Positions 25,140 to 35,105 of a DNA stretch of 64,000 nt are shown here, in pieces. How positions within the stretch are numbered: position 1 is the stretch's first letter; each line of letters starts with the position of its first letter. Location of the stretch: contig DAIDIH010000307.1 in NCBI GenBank assembly GCA_027459465.1, forward strand, positions 1 to 64,000, given 5' to 3'. A model generated the notes under the pieces. It saw nothing but the letters and a program-made list of their open reading frames with translations, did no database searches and was not told the origin of the DNA. The stretch is from Bryobacterales bacterium (GTDB taxonomy: Bacteria > Acidobacteriota > Terriglobia > Bryobacterales > Bryobacteraceae). Made by a program: the position numbers and the translations under genes.

Positions 25140-25155
25140 CGGGAGGGTACACAAA

Positions 25156-27087
25156 ATGGCCGATTTTGAAACTGTAATTGTTGAAACCGACTTGTTGATT
25201 CTGGGCGGCGGAATGGCCGCTTGCGGCGCTGCCGTCGAGGCCGCGTACTGGGCCAAGCAGAACGGACTGAAGGTGACGCTGGTGGATAAGGCGGCGGTGG
25301 ACCGCTCCGGCGCGGTGGCGATGGGGCTGTCCGCGATCAACCAGTACGTAGGCCTGAAGGACGGCGCGAACACGGTGAAGGACTATGTCGACTATGTTCG
25401 CAACGACCTGATGGGCATCACACGGGAAGACCTGGTGGCCAACATCGCGCGCCACGTGGACTCGACGGTTCACCTGTTCGAGAAGTGGGGCCTGCCGATC
25501 TGGAAGGACGAGAAAGGCGCCTACGTGCACGAGGGCCGCTGGCAGTTGATGATCAACGGCGAATCGTACAAGGTGGTGGTGGCCGAGGCGGCTAAGAACG
25601 CGTTGCGGGAGAGCGGCGTGGGCGAGATCTACGAGCGCATCTTCATCGTGGGGCCGCTGATGGAAGGCGACCGCTGCGCGGGCGCGGTTGGGTTCTCGGT
25701 TCGCGAGAACAAATTCTACGTGTTCAAGGCGAAAGCGACGCTGGTGGCGATGGGCGGCGCAGTGCACGTGTTCAAGCCACGAAGTTCCGGCGAAGGCATG
25801 GGGCGAGCGTGGTATCCACCATGGAACTCCGGTTCGTCGGCGTACTTCACGCTGAAGGCCGGCGCAGAGATGACGTGCCAGGAAGTGCGCTTCATTCCGG
25901 TCCGTTTCAAGGACGCTTACGGTCCGGTGGGCGCGTGGTTCCTTTTGTTCAAGTCCCGCGCCACGAATTCGCAGGGCGGCAACTACATGGTCGAGCGCCA
26001 GGGCGAACTCGAGAAGTGGGGACCTTATGGGCGCGTGAAGCCGGTACCGGCGAACCTGCGTAACTATCTCGGCATGTTAGACACGATGGAAGGCAAAGGC
26101 CCGATCTACATGCGGACCGAAGAAGCCATCGGGAAGATCGCCGAAAGTTACAAAGACGACCCGAAGGCTTACAAGAAGAAGATGAAGGAACTGGAATCGG
26201 AGGCGTGGGAGGATTTCCTGGACATGACGGTGTCTCAGGCGATCCTGTGGGCCTCGACCAACCTTCAGCCGGAAGAACGCAGCTCCGAGATCGCCGCGGC
26301 CGAGCCATATTTTATCGGATCGCACTCGGGCGCGTCCGGCGCCTGGATCAGCGGGCCGGAAGATCTGCAGACCGACAAGACACGGAAAGAATACTTCTGG
26401 GGCTACGACCACATGTCGACGGTTCCAGGGCTATTCTGCGCCGGCGACGCGTCGGGAGCATCCAGCCATAAGTTCTCGTCGGGCTCGCACGCCGAGGGCC
26501 GGATCGCGGCTAAGGCTGCGGTCAAATACGTGGTGGAGCACAACGCGCCGCCGAAGGTGGAGCAGAGCACGATCGACGCGATTAAGGCTGAAATCCTGAA
26601 GCCGCTCGAAGTGTTCGCGCAGCACAACGGTGCGACCACGGATCCGGACGTCAATCCGAACTACATCAAGCCACGGATGTTCATGTTCCGTCTGCAGAAG
26701 ATCATGGACGAATACGCCGGCGGCATTACCGCGCAGTTCACCACCAACGAATCGCTGCTGAACCGGGCGATCGAGTTACTTCAGTTTTTGAAGGAAGACT
26801 CCGAGAAGCTGGCGGCTTCGGACCTTCATGAGCTGATGCGTTGCTGGGAGAACGTTCACCGCATGTGGCAGGCCGAGGCTCACGTGAGAACGATGCTGTT
26901 CCGCGAAGAGACGCGTTGGCCGGGCTACTACTTCCGCTCTGACAAACCCAAGCTCGACGACGAGAAGTGGCATGTGTTCGCGAATTGCCGCTTCGATGCG
27001 AAGAGCAACGCGTGGGAGATGAAGACCCGTCCGGTTCTGCCCGTTTTCGAGCAGAAGGCGGCGGGCCGCCCGCTGGCCGCAGCCTGA
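25156..27087 (+). CDS. aprA: adenylylsulfate reductase, alpha subunit (FAD)
   Basis: 643 residues from ATG 25156, preceded by GGGAGGG; the frame is open from 25111 but the added residues overlap aprB and are not conserved. It is a flavoprotein of the fumarate reductase/succinate dehydrogenase type. The FAD-binding start is DLLILGGGMAACGAAVEAAY, and a second flavin motif, HKFSSGSHAEGRIAAKAAV, lies near residue 440. It reduces APS to sulfite and AMP with electrons from QmoABC through AprB, and can act in reverse. Length agrees with known AprA (about 620-665). A strong hairpin lies just downstream, before the next gene. Confidence 0.97.
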   Translation: MADFETVIVETDLLILGGGMAACGAAVEAAYWAKQNGLKVTLVDKAAVDRSGAVAMGLSAINQYVGLKDGANTVKDYVDYVRNDLMGITREDLVANIARHVDSTVHLFEKWGLPIWKDEKGAYVHEGRWQLMINGESYKVVVAEAAKNALRESGVGEIYERIFIVGPLMEGDRCAGAVGFSVRENKFYVFKAKATLVAMGGAVHVFKPRSSGEGMGRAWYPPWNSGSSAYFTLKAGAEMTCQEVRFIPVRFKDAYGPVGAWFLLFKSRATNSQGGNYMVERQGELEKWGPYGRVKPVPANLRNYLGMLDTMEGKGPIYMRTEEAIGKIAESYKDDPKAYKKKMKELESEAWEDFLDMTVSQAILWASTNLQPEERSSEIAAAEPYFIGSHSGASGAWISGPEDLQTDKTRKEYFWGYDHMSTVPGLFCAGDASGASSHKFSSGSHAEGRIAAKAAVKYVVEHNAPPKVEQSTIDAIKAEILKPLEVFAQHNGATTDPDVNPNYIKPRMFMFRLQKIMDEYAGGITAQFTTNESLLNRAIELLQFLKEDSEKLAASDLHELMRCWENVHRMWQAEAHVRTMLFREETRWPGYYFRSDKPKLDDEKWHVFANCRFDAKSNAWEMKTRPVLPVFEQKAAGRPLAAA

Positions 27088-27114
27088 GAAAGGCGCTGGC
27101 CGGCGATGAGAGTA

Positions 27115-27153
27115 CCGGGTGGGCGCTATCCCTCGCATGAGGCGCCCACCCGG
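27115..27153 (+). promoter_or_regulatory. 12-bp perfect hairpin between aprA and the zinc-ribbon gene
   Basis: CCGGGTGGGCGC (27115-27126) and GCGCCCACCCGG (27142-27153) pair perfectly across a 15-nt loop. There is no following T-run, so it is not a standard intrinsic terminator. It is more likely an mRNA-stability or processing element, or a partial attenuator, that separates aprBA from downstream qmo/dsr expression. Confidence 0.7.
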
Positions 27154-27169
27154 GGAGAGGGTGACGGCG

Positions 27170-27460
27170 ATGAAGCACAGTCACAGTACTTGTCCACACT
27201 GCGGAGAGCCGATGGTTCGATGGGCAAATCCGCAGTTGAGTAACTGGAGCGGGGAATATCAGTTCGTCTGCTTCAATGACGACTGCCCTTATTTCGTGCG
27301 TGGGTGGCGATGGATGCAGGAGCAGTTCAACGTGACCGCATCTTACCGGCACCGGGTGGATCCGGCGACGGGCGAGACGGGACCGCTGCCGGTGTGGTCC
27401 CGCAAGGCGCTGCGCGAGAGCATCCTCAACGAGGTGGAGGAGGAGTGTCATGCCTGTTGA
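27170..27460 (+). CDS. small zinc-ribbon (Ogr/Delta-like) protein
   Basis: 96 residues from ATG 27170 with GGAGAGGG upstream. The N-terminus has two cysteine pairs, CPHCGEP and CFNDDC, of the Ogr/Delta zinc-finger pattern found in phage late activators and many small bacterial proteins. Here it lies between aprA and qmo. Its last 11 bp overlap the next gene. Aromatic-rich segments (YFVRGWRWMQEQF) follow the zinc motif. Regulatory or accessory function is possible, but none is demonstrated by the sequence. The hairpin at 27115-27153 lies in its leader. Confidence 0.75.
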   Translation: MKHSHSTCPHCGEPMVRWANPQLSNWSGEYQFVCFNDDCPYFVRGWRWMQEQFNVTASYRHRVDPATGETGPLPVWSRKALRESILNEVEEECHAC

Positions 27461-28247
27461 AAACGAAGTAGCGGCCGGGAGCGTCTCCATGCCGTGGGAC
27501 CGCCTCGGACTGGATGACCGGTTCCACTTCCACTGCGGACGGGATCTGGATTGCTTCACGCACTGTTGCCGCGACGTGACGATTGTCCTGACACCTTACG
27601 ATATTTTGCGGCTTAAGCACGCGTTGAAGATCGGCTCAGAGGAATTCCTGGAGAAGTACACGTTATCGCCGCATTTTCCGAACCAGAAGTTTCCGATCGT
27701 CATTTTCAAAATGAACGAGGACACCAAGCAGTGTCCATTCGTTTCCGCGGAAGGGTGCGCGGTATATCGCGACCGGCCGTGGTCCTGCCGCATGTACCCG
27801 CTCGGCACGGCGGAGCCGAAGAACCTGACACCGGACGAGCAGGGCTTTCACTTCGTTGTGCTCGAAGAACTGTGTCACGGGCACAGCGCGGGACAGGAGT
27901 GGAGCGTCCGGGACTGGGTTGCCAATCAGGGCGTGGAAGAGTTCGAAATGATGGGGGCGTCGTTTAAGTACCTTACGCTCCACGACTACTGGGATAACGG
28001 GCCCGAACTTACGCCGGCGCAGGCGGAGATGTTCTACATGGCCTGTTATGACCTGGACCGGTTCCGGCGGTTTGTTTTCGAAACGCGATTCCTGGAACTG
28101 CTCGACGTGGATGAAGCGCGGATCGAGGCGATTCGCGCGCATGACGAGGAGTTACTCGAGTTCGCCATTGAGTGGCTGCGATTTGCCCTTTTCCGTGAGC
28201 CCACGATGAAGGTCAGCCGGGATGCCGTGGTGGAGGCGAAAGCGTGA
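27450..28247 (+). CDS. YkgJ-family cysteine-cluster protein
   Basis: 265 residues. The family signature is a set of cysteines proposed to bind zinc or an Fe-S cluster: CGRDLDCFTHCCRDV near the N-terminus and CPFVSAEGCAVYRDRPWSC about 60 residues later, followed by RMYPLG. The remainder is helical and acidic. YkgJ proteins have no settled function; some are thought to aid metallocluster assembly or oxidative modification. Its placement between apr and qmo, overlapping its neighbours on both sides (11 bp upstream, GTGA downstream), suggests a role in maturing or wiring these iron-sulfur enzymes. That is inference from context. Confidence 0.82.
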   Translation: MPVENEVAAGSVSMPWDRLGLDDRFHFHCGRDLDCFTHCCRDVTIVLTPYDILRLKHALKIGSEEFLEKYTLSPHFPNQKFPIVIFKMNEDTKQCPFVSAEGCAVYRDRPWSCRMYPLGTAEPKNLTPDEQGFHFVVLEELCHGHSAGQEWSVRDWVANQGVEEFEMMGASFKYLTLHDYWDNGPELTPAQAEMFYMACYDLDRFRRFVFETRFLELLDVDEARIEAIRAHDEELLEFAIEWLRFALFREPTMKVSRDAVVEAKA

Positions 28248-29506
28248 ACCTGGAGCCGCGCAAACCCGTGCTTGTCATCGGCGGAGGGATCGCCGGGTTG
28301 ACGGCGGCGGTGGAACTGGACGATGCCGGATGCGCTGTGATTCTTGTTGAAAAGTCTGCCAGCCTTGGCGGGCAGGTGGCGCGGCTTCACCAGTATTTCC
28401 CCAAGTTGTGCCCGCCTACGTGCGGAATTGAGATGCACTTGCGGCGCATTCGAGACAATGATGCGATCACCCTTCATACGAACGCCGAGGTGACGGAGGT
28501 CAGCGGGACGCGGGGCGATTATTGCGTGACGGTGCGTGTGGGTCCGGACTACGTTAGCGAGGCGTGCACGGCGTGCGGGGAGTGCGTGGCGGCGTGTCCG
28601 GTTGAGCGGCCCGATCCGTTTAACTATGGACTAACTAAGACGAAGGCGATGTATCTGCCGGGCGGCATACCTTATCCGGTGCGCTATGCGATCGACCGGA
28701 AGGTGTGCCCTCCGGAGTGCAGCGCGTGCGAGCGGGTGTGCCGGTATGGGGCGGTAAACCTCCGTGCCGCGGCCGATTGGCGGAAGTACCATGTTTCGGC
28801 GGTCATCGCGGCGACAGGTTGGGAGCCGTATGATGCGGGGCGGATCGAGTATCTCGGCTTCGGGCGGTGCGCCAACGTCGTCACCAACGTGATGGTGGAG
28901 CGGATGGCAGCGGCTGATGGGCCGACGGGTGGTGTGATTCGCCGGCCTTCCGACGGGCGACCGCCGCGATCGGTCGCGTTCGTACAGTGCGCCGGGTCGC
29001 GGGATGAGAATCATCTTCCTTATTGCTCGTCCGTATGCTGCGCGGCAACGATCAAACAGATCTCTTACCTTCAGGCGCAGCAGCCCGAGACGGCGATCAC
29101 AGTGTTCTATATCGACCTGCGGACTCCGGGGCGGCTGGAGGAGTTTCGAAACCGGGTGCTGCCGGGCGCCAACGTGCAACTTGTAAAGGGCAAGGTTGCG
29201 CGGGTGGAGGAGAAAGCGGAATCGGGCAATATTGCCGTGACGGCCGAGGATGTGATGTCCGGACGGAAGGCGACGTCGGAGTTTGACCTCGTAGTGTTGG
29301 CGACGGGGATGGCGCCAAGGACGCAGGGTCTGCCGGCGGTGTTTGAGGCGGATGAATATGGATTCCTTGCGAGCGGAGACGGCGACGGGTTGCTAAGCGC
29401 GGGATGCGTGCATCGGCCTGGGGAAGTTTCTTCCTCAGTGCGAAACGCCACGGCGGCGGCGCTTAAGGCCTACCAGGCCGCGAGACGGAGCGGACACCAT
29501 GCCTAA
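28244..29506 (+). CDS. qmoA: QmoA, quinone-interacting membrane-bound oxidoreductase subunit A
   Basis: 420 residues from GTG 28244 (GTGA overlap with the previous stop). It is an HdrA-like flavoprotein: FAD site VLVIGGGIAGLTAAVELDDA, followed by LVEKSASLGGQVARL. It contains HdrA-type cysteines CPPTCGIEM, CTACGECVAACPVERP and CPPECSACERVCRYGAV. QmoABC links the menaquinone pool to APS reductase. QmoA is cytoplasmic and interacts with QmoB. The order qmoA-qmoB-qmoC after aprBA is the canonical one for sulfate reducers. Confidence 0.95.
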   Translation: MNLEPRKPVLVIGGGIAGLTAAVELDDAGCAVILVEKSASLGGQVARLHQYFPKLCPPTCGIEMHLRRIRDNDAITLHTNAEVTEVSGTRGDYCVTVRVGPDYVSEACTACGECVAACPVERPDPFNYGLTKTKAMYLPGGIPYPVRYAIDRKVCPPECSACERVCRYGAVNLRAAADWRKYHVSAVIAATGWEPYDAGRIEYLGFGRCANVVTNVMVERMAAADGPTGGVIRRPSDGRPPRSVAFVQCAGSRDENHLPYCSSVCCAATIKQISYLQAQQPETAITVFYIDLRTPGRLEEFRNRVLPGANVQLVKGKVARVEEKAESGNIAVTAEDVMSGRKATSEFDLVVLATGMAPRTQGLPAVFEADEYGFLASGDGDGLLSAGCVHRPGEVSSSVRNATAAALKAYQAARRSGHHA

Positions 29507-31637
29507 GAAGGTTGGAGTCTACCTATGCACGGGCTGTTCGATCGGTGAAACCATCGATACGGACGAACTCGTCAAGGTCGCTTCGAGTGAGTACAAGGCG
29601 GCGAAGTGCCGAACGCATGGTTTTCTGTGCGGGGCCGAAGGCCGGGAACTCATTCGCGAGGATCTGGCCGCGGGCGCGGTGGACACGGTGGTGATTGGCG
29701 CGTGCTCGGCGCGGTCGAAGCCGGAGGCGTTTTCGTTCAACCACGGCACGGTGATCGAGCGGGTGAACCTGAGGGAACACGTGGCGTGGAGTCATCCGGC
29801 CAAACACGAAGACACGCAGATCCTGGCCGCGGACGTTCTTCGCATGGGCATCACGCGGGCGCTCAAGACGGAACCGCTCGAACCTCTTTCGGAGGAAATT
29901 TGCAGCACGGTGCTGGTGGTGGGCGGGGGGATTGCGGGATTGACGGCGGCGCTGCAGGCGGCGGAAGCGGGTCACGACGTGGTGCTAGTGGAAAAATCGG
30001 CGTCGCTGGGCGGATTCATGGCCGGACAGAAGAAACGGTTCCCGGCGAACGCTCCGTACACAAAGCTTGAGGAAGTCGACGGGTTCGGCGAACTGATTCG
30101 CAGGGTTACTTATCATTTACGGATCCGCATTTACACGTCGTCGCACATTGTGAAGACCGAGGGCCAGCCTGGCAACTTCAACGTGACGATTGGAACCGGC
30201 GCCGGCGAGGTTCGGGAACGGATTGGCGCGATTGTGGTGACGACGGGTTGGAAGCCGTATGACGCAGGCCGGTTGACGGAATTGGGTTACGGCCTGAGCC
30301 CCGACGTGATCACGAACGTCGAGTTCGAGCGGATGGCGCAAGGGCCGATTACCCGGCCGTCGGACGGCAAACCGGTGCATTCGGTGCTGTTCGTGCAGTG
30401 CGCGGGATCGCGGGATCCGAAGCATCTGCCGTACTGCTCGAGTGTGTGCTGTTTGGCGACGCTGAAGCATGTTGTGTACATCCATGAGCGGAACCCGGAG
30501 ACCGAGGTGTTTGTCATCTACAAGGACATGCAGACGCCGGGTCCGCAGGAGGCCTTCTACCGCACCGCGCAGGATCATCCGCTGAACTTCTTTACTAAGG
30601 GTGAAGTTACGGCGGTGGAGAAGACGGCGCAAGGGACACTGAAGGTCACGGCGCACAACACGCTGATCGGGGAGACGGCGGTTTTTGAAGTTGACCTCGT
30701 GGTGCTGGCTACCGGGATGGTTCCTCAGTCCGAGGGAGAGACGTTGAATCTGACTTACCGGCAGGGGCCCGAGTTACCGGTGCTGGTTGATGGTTTTCCG
30801 GATTCGCATTTCATCTGCTTCCCCTATGAGACGCGGCGGACGGGGATTTATGCGGCGGGCGCGGTGCGGGCGCCGATGGACTCCGAGCAGGCTCGCGAAG
30901 ACGCGATGGGAGCGGCGCTGAAGGCCATCCAGTCGATTGAACTGGCGCGGCGTGGCCGGGCCGTGCATCCGAGGGCGGGCGACGCTTCGCTGCCGAGTTT
31001 CCTGCTGCAGCGGTGCACGCAATGCAAGCGGTGCACAGAAGAATGCCCGTTCGGAGCGTTGGACGAAGACGCCAAGGGCACGCCAAAGCTCAATCCGTAC
31101 CGCTGCCGGCGGTGTGGCGTGTGCATGGGCGCGTGTCCGGAAAGAATTGTTTCTTTCAAGAACTACTCGGTGGACATGATCGCGTCGATGATTAACGCGA
31201 TCGAGATTCCCGAGGAAGACGAGGAGAAGCCGCGGATCCTGGCGTTCATGTGCGAGAACGATGCAATCCCGGCGCTGGACATCGCTGGCTTCGAGCGGCA
31301 GCAGTATGACGCGAGCGTGCGGGTGATTCCGCTGCGGTGCCTGGGCTCGCTGAATGTCGTCTGGATCGCCGATGCGTTGAGCCGGGGATTCGACGGTGTG
31401 ATGCTGATCGGCTGTAAGTACGGGGACGACTATCAGTGTCACTTCACGAAGGGCAGCGAGCTCGCCGCCCGCCGCATGGAGAACTTAAAGGAGACGCTGC
31501 AGCGCTTGCAACTTGAGCCGGAGCGCCTGCAGTTCACGCAACTTTCGCTGGACGAGTGGAAGAGCCTGCCGGCGCTGTTTGACAGCTTTGCGGAGCGGAT
31601 AAGGGAGATCGGGCCGAATCCTTACAAGGGTCTGTAA
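29499..31637 (+). CDS. qmoB: QmoB, quinone-interacting oxidoreductase subunit B
   Basis: 712 residues overlapping qmoA by 8 bp. It contains an HdrA-like FAD domain preceded by an N-terminal cysteine region (LCTGCSIG); the flavin motif VLVVGGGIAGLTAALQAAEA lies near residue 140. Two [4Fe-4S] sets follow at about 505-545: CTQCKRCTEECPFGA and CRRCGVCMGACPERI. A C-terminal MvhD-like (hydrogenase delta) domain carries FMCENDAIPALD and LIGCKYGDDYQCHF. This fused layout is diagnostic of QmoB. It is proposed to take part in electron confurcation or bifurcation with QmoA, AprBA and possibly a second donor. Confidence 0.95.
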   Translation: MPKKVGVYLCTGCSIGETIDTDELVKVASSEYKAAKCRTHGFLCGAEGRELIREDLAAGAVDTVVIGACSARSKPEAFSFNHGTVIERVNLREHVAWSHPAKHEDTQILAADVLRMGITRALKTEPLEPLSEEICSTVLVVGGGIAGLTAALQAAEAGHDVVLVEKSASLGGFMAGQKKRFPANAPYTKLEEVDGFGELIRRVTYHLRIRIYTSSHIVKTEGQPGNFNVTIGTGAGEVRERIGAIVVTTGWKPYDAGRLTELGYGLSPDVITNVEFERMAQGPITRPSDGKPVHSVLFVQCAGSRDPKHLPYCSSVCCLATLKHVVYIHERNPETEVFVIYKDMQTPGPQEAFYRTAQDHPLNFFTKGEVTAVEKTAQGTLKVTAHNTLIGETAVFEVDLVVLATGMVPQSEGETLNLTYRQGPELPVLVDGFPDSHFICFPYETRRTGIYAAGAVRAPMDSEQAREDAMGAALKAIQSIELARRGRAVHPRAGDASLPSFLLQRCTQCKRCTEECPFGALDEDAKGTPKLNPYRCRRCGVCMGACPERIVSFKNYSVDMIASMINAIEIPEEDEEKPRILAFMCENDAIPALDIAGFERQQYDASVRVIPLRCLGSLNVVWIADALSRGFDGVMLIGCKYGDDYQCHFTKGSELAARRMENLKETLQRLQLEPERLQFTQLSLDEWKSLPALFDSFAERIREIGPNPYKGL

Positions 31638-31639
31638 CG

Positions 31640-32785
31640 ATGACGACGGAAGCACCAATCCGGCCTGACACGGCGTTAATCGGGGACCTGATGCGGATGG
31701 GCGCCGGGGACGTGAAGAAATGCATGCAGTGCGCGACGTGCACGTCGGCATGCAACCTTTCAACAGCCGAGTATCCTTTTCCGCGCAAGCAGGTGTTGGC
31801 GGCGCAGTGGGGCCTCAAGAATGAGTTACTCGAAGACCCGTCGCCGTGGCTGTGTTTTTACTGCGGGCAGTGCTCGAAGACCTGCACGCGGGGCGCCAAG
31901 CCCGGCGAGATCATGATGGCGCTGCGGCGGTATTTGACAACCGAGTACGACTGGACAGGCCTGTCGCGACTTTTGTACCGCTCGGCCGTTGGCGAAATTG
32001 GCGTTCTCCTTCTGGTTGCACTTCTGGTGGTGGCGCTGTTCACCATACCGGCGAATTTCGGCTTTCGGCTACTGAACCAATCCGGGCCGGCGCCGCTCGC
32101 GAACGTGATGCTGGACAGGTTCGCACCGAAGCACGTCGTGCATATCGCGGACATGCTGCTGGCGGTGTTGCTCGGCTCGCTGCTGCTCGTGAATGCGGGC
32201 CGGATGTTCAAGCTACTGACGGCGCGGCATCCGATTCCGGCGCGGTTCTATTTCCGCCACGCTGCCGGCCTGCTCGCGCAGGGCGTAACTCAGATCCGCT
32301 GGAAGGGCTGCGGGGATAGCGACGCGATGCGGAACTGGGTCCGGCATCTCGCGTTGGTGACGGGATACGGAACGATATTCACTCTGGTGGTTGTGTTTCT
32401 GCCGTGGTTCCAGGTGGAGAACTCGGGGTTCCACTGGACGGCGATTCTGGGTTACTACGCTACAGCGATCCTGCTGTCGACGACGGCGTGGATGCTGTAC
32501 GACCGGATTACTAAGCGGACCGAGATGCACCGGTTGAGCCACTTATCCGACTGGATGTTTCCCGTGCTCTTGTTCCTGACGGCGGCATCGGGAATTCTGG
32601 TGCACATCCTGCGGCGCATGGACCGGCCGATGCCCACTTACGAGATGTACATGGTTCATCTGGCGATTGCGGTGCCGATGCTGGTGGTGGAAGTGCCGTT
32701 TGGAAAATGGGCGCACCTTCTGTACCGGCCGCTGGCGATTTTCATTGTCGAGGCCAGAGAAGACGCGAAGCGTTGTGGGGTTTGA
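31640..32785 (+). CDS. qmoC: QmoC, membrane cytochrome b/HdrC-like subunit
   Basis: 381 residues, 2 bp after qmoB. The N-terminal cytoplasmic part is HdrC-like with two [4Fe-4S] motifs, [14 protein letters not shown] and [19 protein letters not shown]. The C-terminal part is a membrane-embedded heme-b domain with about six helices, including [20 protein letters not shown], plus histidines suitable for heme ligation. It connects menaquinol oxidation to QmoA/B and thus to APS reduction. dsrA follows after 22 bp with its own strong ribosome site, so apr, qmo and dsr are probably on one long transcript. Confidence 0.95.
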   Translation: MTTEAPIRPDTALIGDLMRMGAGDVKKCMQCATCTSACNLSTAEYPFPRKQVLAAQWGLKNELLEDPSPWLCFYCGQCSKTCTRGAKPGEIMMALRRYLTTEYDWTGLSRLLYRSAVGEIGVLLLVALLVVALFTIPANFGFRLLNQSGPAPLANVMLDRFAPKHVVHIADMLLAVLLGSLLLVNAGRMFKLLTARHPIPARFYFRHAAGLLAQGVTQIRWKGCGDSDAMRNWVRHLALVTGYGTIFTLVVVFLPWFQVENSGFHWTAILGYYATAILLSTTAWMLYDRITKRTEMHRLSHLSDWMFPVLLFLTAASGILVHILRRMDRPMPTYEMYMVHLAIAVPMLVVEVPFGKWAHLLYRPLAIFIVEAREDAKRCGV

Positions 32786-32807
32786 AAGAAATCGAAGGAG
32801 GCAAGAC

Positions 32808-33992
32808 GTGGACGAGAAGAAACCCAAGACGGAGCTGCTGGATGAGCTGGAAAAGGGACCGTGGCCCAGCTTCGTCACCGAAATTAAGAAAGCGACGGAA
32901 ACCGGCCCGATGGCGAGCGACCTGCTGGGGCAGCTTGAGCTTTCCTATCACGAGAAAAGAGGGCACTGGAAGCATGGCGGCATTGTGGGCGTTCTCGGAT
33001 ACGGCGGGGGCGTGATCGGCCGGTACAGCGACGTTCCCGAGCAGTTCCCCCATGTTGCGCACTTCCATACAATGCGAATCAACCATCCTTCGGGGTGGTT
33101 CTATACGTCGGAGGCACTGCGGACGCTGTGCGATATCTGGGAGCGGCATGGGTCGGGACTGACGAACATGCACGGCTCGACGGGTGACATCGTGTTTCTT
33201 GGAACCCGGACGGAAGAACTCGAGCCGGTGTTCAAGGAACTGACGGAGGCGGGGTTCGACCTGGGCGGCTCCGGGTCGGCGATGCGGACGCCTTCGTGCT
33301 GCGTCGGCGAGGCACGATGCGAGTGGGCTTGCTACGACACGATGAAGCTTTGCAACGACCTGACGCAGGCGTATCAAGATGAGTTACACCGGCCTTCGTT
33401 CCCTTATAAGTTCAAGATCAAGTGCGCGGGCTGCCCGAACGACTGCGTGGCGGCCGAGGCGCGCGCCGACCTGTCGGTGATCGGCATCTGGAAGGACGAC
33501 ATCCAGCAGGACGACGAGGCGGTGGCGAGATATGCAGCCGAGGGGCTCGACATCCAGAAAGACGTCTGCGAAAACTGTCCGACGCGCTGCATGAGCTGGA
33601 ACGGAACACTGAAGATTAACAATCGCGAGTGTGTGCGGTGCATGCATTGCATCAACGTGATGCCTAAGGCGTTGCGGCGTGGTAAAGAGAAGGGCGCGGC
33701 GCTGCTGATCGGCTCCAAGGCGCCGATCGTGCAGGGCGCGCTGCTGTCTTCGGTTCTGGTTCCATTTGTGCCGCAGGAGGAGCTGTACGACACGATCAAA
33801 GAGCTCGTTTCGCGCGTATGGGATTTCTGGGATGAGTACGGAAAGAACCGCGAGCGAGTCGGCGAACTGATCCAGCGCGTGGGCATGGCGAATTTCCTGG
33901 ATGCGATCGGACTGGATCCGGCGCCTGAGATGGTTTCCGCGCCGCGCGACAACCCTTATATCTACTTCCAGAAGAAGAGCGAGAACGAATAG
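32808..33992 (+). CDS. dsrA: dissimilatory sulfite reductase, alpha subunit
   Basis: 394 residues from GTG 32808, chosen because AAGGAGG lies 6 bp upstream (32795-32801); the longer frame from 32667 runs inside qmoC. With DsrB it reduces sulfite at a siroheme-[4Fe-4S] centre, delivering sulfur to DsrC. The siroheme-cluster cysteines are present: [14 protein letters not shown] (about 164-177) and KCAGCPNDC (about 206-213). The inserted ferredoxin domain is CENCPTRC...[15 protein letters not shown]. Substrate-side Arg/Lys residues appear in MRTPSCC and FKIKCAG. Reductive versus oxidative type should be settled by phylogeny; the operon setting favours the reductive type. Confidence 0.97.
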   Translation: MDEKKPKTELLDELEKGPWPSFVTEIKKATETGPMASDLLGQLELSYHEKRGHWKHGGIVGVLGYGGGVIGRYSDVPEQFPHVAHFHTMRINHPSGWFYTSEALRTLCDIWERHGSGLTNMHGSTGDIVFLGTRTEELEPVFKELTEAGFDLGGSGSAMRTPSCCVGEARCEWACYDTMKLCNDLTQAYQDELHRPSFPYKFKIKCAGCPNDCVAAEARADLSVIGIWKDDIQQDDEAVARYAAEGLDIQKDVCENCPTRCMSWNGTLKINNRECVRCMHCINVMPKALRRGKEKGAALLIGSKAPIVQGALLSSVLVPFVPQEELYDTIKELVSRVWDFWDEYGKNRERVGELIQRVGMANFLDAIGLDPAPEMVSAPRDNPYIYFQKKSENE

Positions 33993-34005
33993 CGGAGTTA
34001 CTACG

Positions 34006-35091
34006 ATGGCGACCACTATTACCCCCAAACGAATTACCGATATCGGACCGCCGCACTACGAGAAGTTTCTGCCTCCGGTGATCAAGAGGAACTACGGAGC
34101 GTGGAAATACCACGAGGTCTTGGAGCCGGGCGTCCTGTGCCATGTCTCGGAAACCGGCGAGAAGCTGTACAGCGTGCGCGCGGCCTCGCCGCGTCTGCTC
34201 AGCATTCAAACGATCCGTCTTTTTGCCGATCTCGCGGATAAGTACTGCGGCGGCTACCTGCGTTTCACGAGCCGGAACAATGTTGAGTTTCTTCTCGACA
34301 AACTGGACCGGGTGGTGCCCCTGAAGGCGGACCTGGCGGCGGCCGGCTTCCCGATCGGCGGGACACGGGCCACGATCAGCAACATCGTTCACACCCAGGG
34401 ATGGGTTCACTGCCATTCTTCGGCAACCGACGCCTCCGGCATCGTGAAGTCGGTGATGGACGCACTTTTTGGGTACTTCACCGAGGAGAAATTGCCGGCC
34501 AAGCTGCGTATCGCGTTGGCGTGCTGTCTGAATATGTGCGGCGCGGTGCATTGCTCGGATATCGCCATCCTGGGCGTTCACCGGCGGCCGCCGAAGATCC
34601 AGCATAACCTGATCAGCAAAGTGTGCGAGGTGCCGACGCTCATTTCGTCCTGTCCTACCGGCGCCATTCGTCCGGCCACGGTGGATGGGCGGCAATCGGT
34701 GGAGGTGATCGAGGAGCAGTGCATGTTCTGCGGGAACTGCTATACGGTGTGTCCGGCGATGCCGATGAACGATCCGGAAAACGACGGCATTTCGATCTGG
34801 GTCGGCGGGAAAGTGAGCAATGCGCGGAGCGAGCCGAAGTTTACCAAGCTGGCGATTCCGTTTCTGCCGAACAATCCGCCCCGCTGGCCGGAGGTGGTGA
34901 ATGCGGTGACGAACATCGTCGAGACTTACGCGAAGAACGCGCGGCGGTTTGAGCGGATGGGCGAGTGGATTGAGCGCATCGGCTGGCCGCGGTTCTTCGA
35001 GTTGACGGGCATCGAATTCACGCGATACCACATCGACGATTTCAAGAATGCAGGTTTGACGTTCGCCAGGTCTGCTCACTTGCGGTTCTGA
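34006..35091 (+). CDS. dsrB: dissimilatory sulfite reductase, beta subunit
   Basis: 361 residues from ATG 34006, 13 bp after dsrA; the frame extends to 33901 only as shadow. It carries the catalytic siroheme site. The cluster cysteines are CCLNMCG (about 179-185) and C...SSCPTGAI, and the ferredoxin domain is [30 protein letters not shown] and HTQGWVHCH are conserved DsrB blocks. Length fits (about 355-385). DsrA and DsrB form an alpha2beta2 enzyme in the cytoplasm that releases DsrC trisulfide. Directly followed by dsrL rather than dsrD, an arrangement unlike classical Desulfovibrio operons. Confidence 0.97.
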   Translation: MATTITPKRITDIGPPHYEKFLPPVIKRNYGAWKYHEVLEPGVLCHVSETGEKLYSVRAASPRLLSIQTIRLFADLADKYCGGYLRFTSRNNVEFLLDKLDRVVPLKADLAAAGFPIGGTRATISNIVHTQGWVHCHSSATDASGIVKSVMDALFGYFTEEKLPAKLRIALACCLNMCGAVHCSDIAILGVHRRPPKIQHNLISKVCEVPTLISSCPTGAIRPATVDGRQSVEVIEEQCMFCGNCYTVCPAMPMNDPENDGISIWVGGKVSNARSEPKFTKLAIPFLPNNPPRWPEVVNAVTNIVETYAKNARRFERMGEWIERIGWPRFFELTGIEFTRYHIDDFKNAGLTFARSAHLRF

Positions 35092-35105
35092 AGCTGAGGT
35101 CAGTT

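Noticed and set aside
33796-35079. 427-codon minus-strand open frame
   Set aside because: Antisense to dsrB; arginine/histidine-rich, typical of high-GC shadows.
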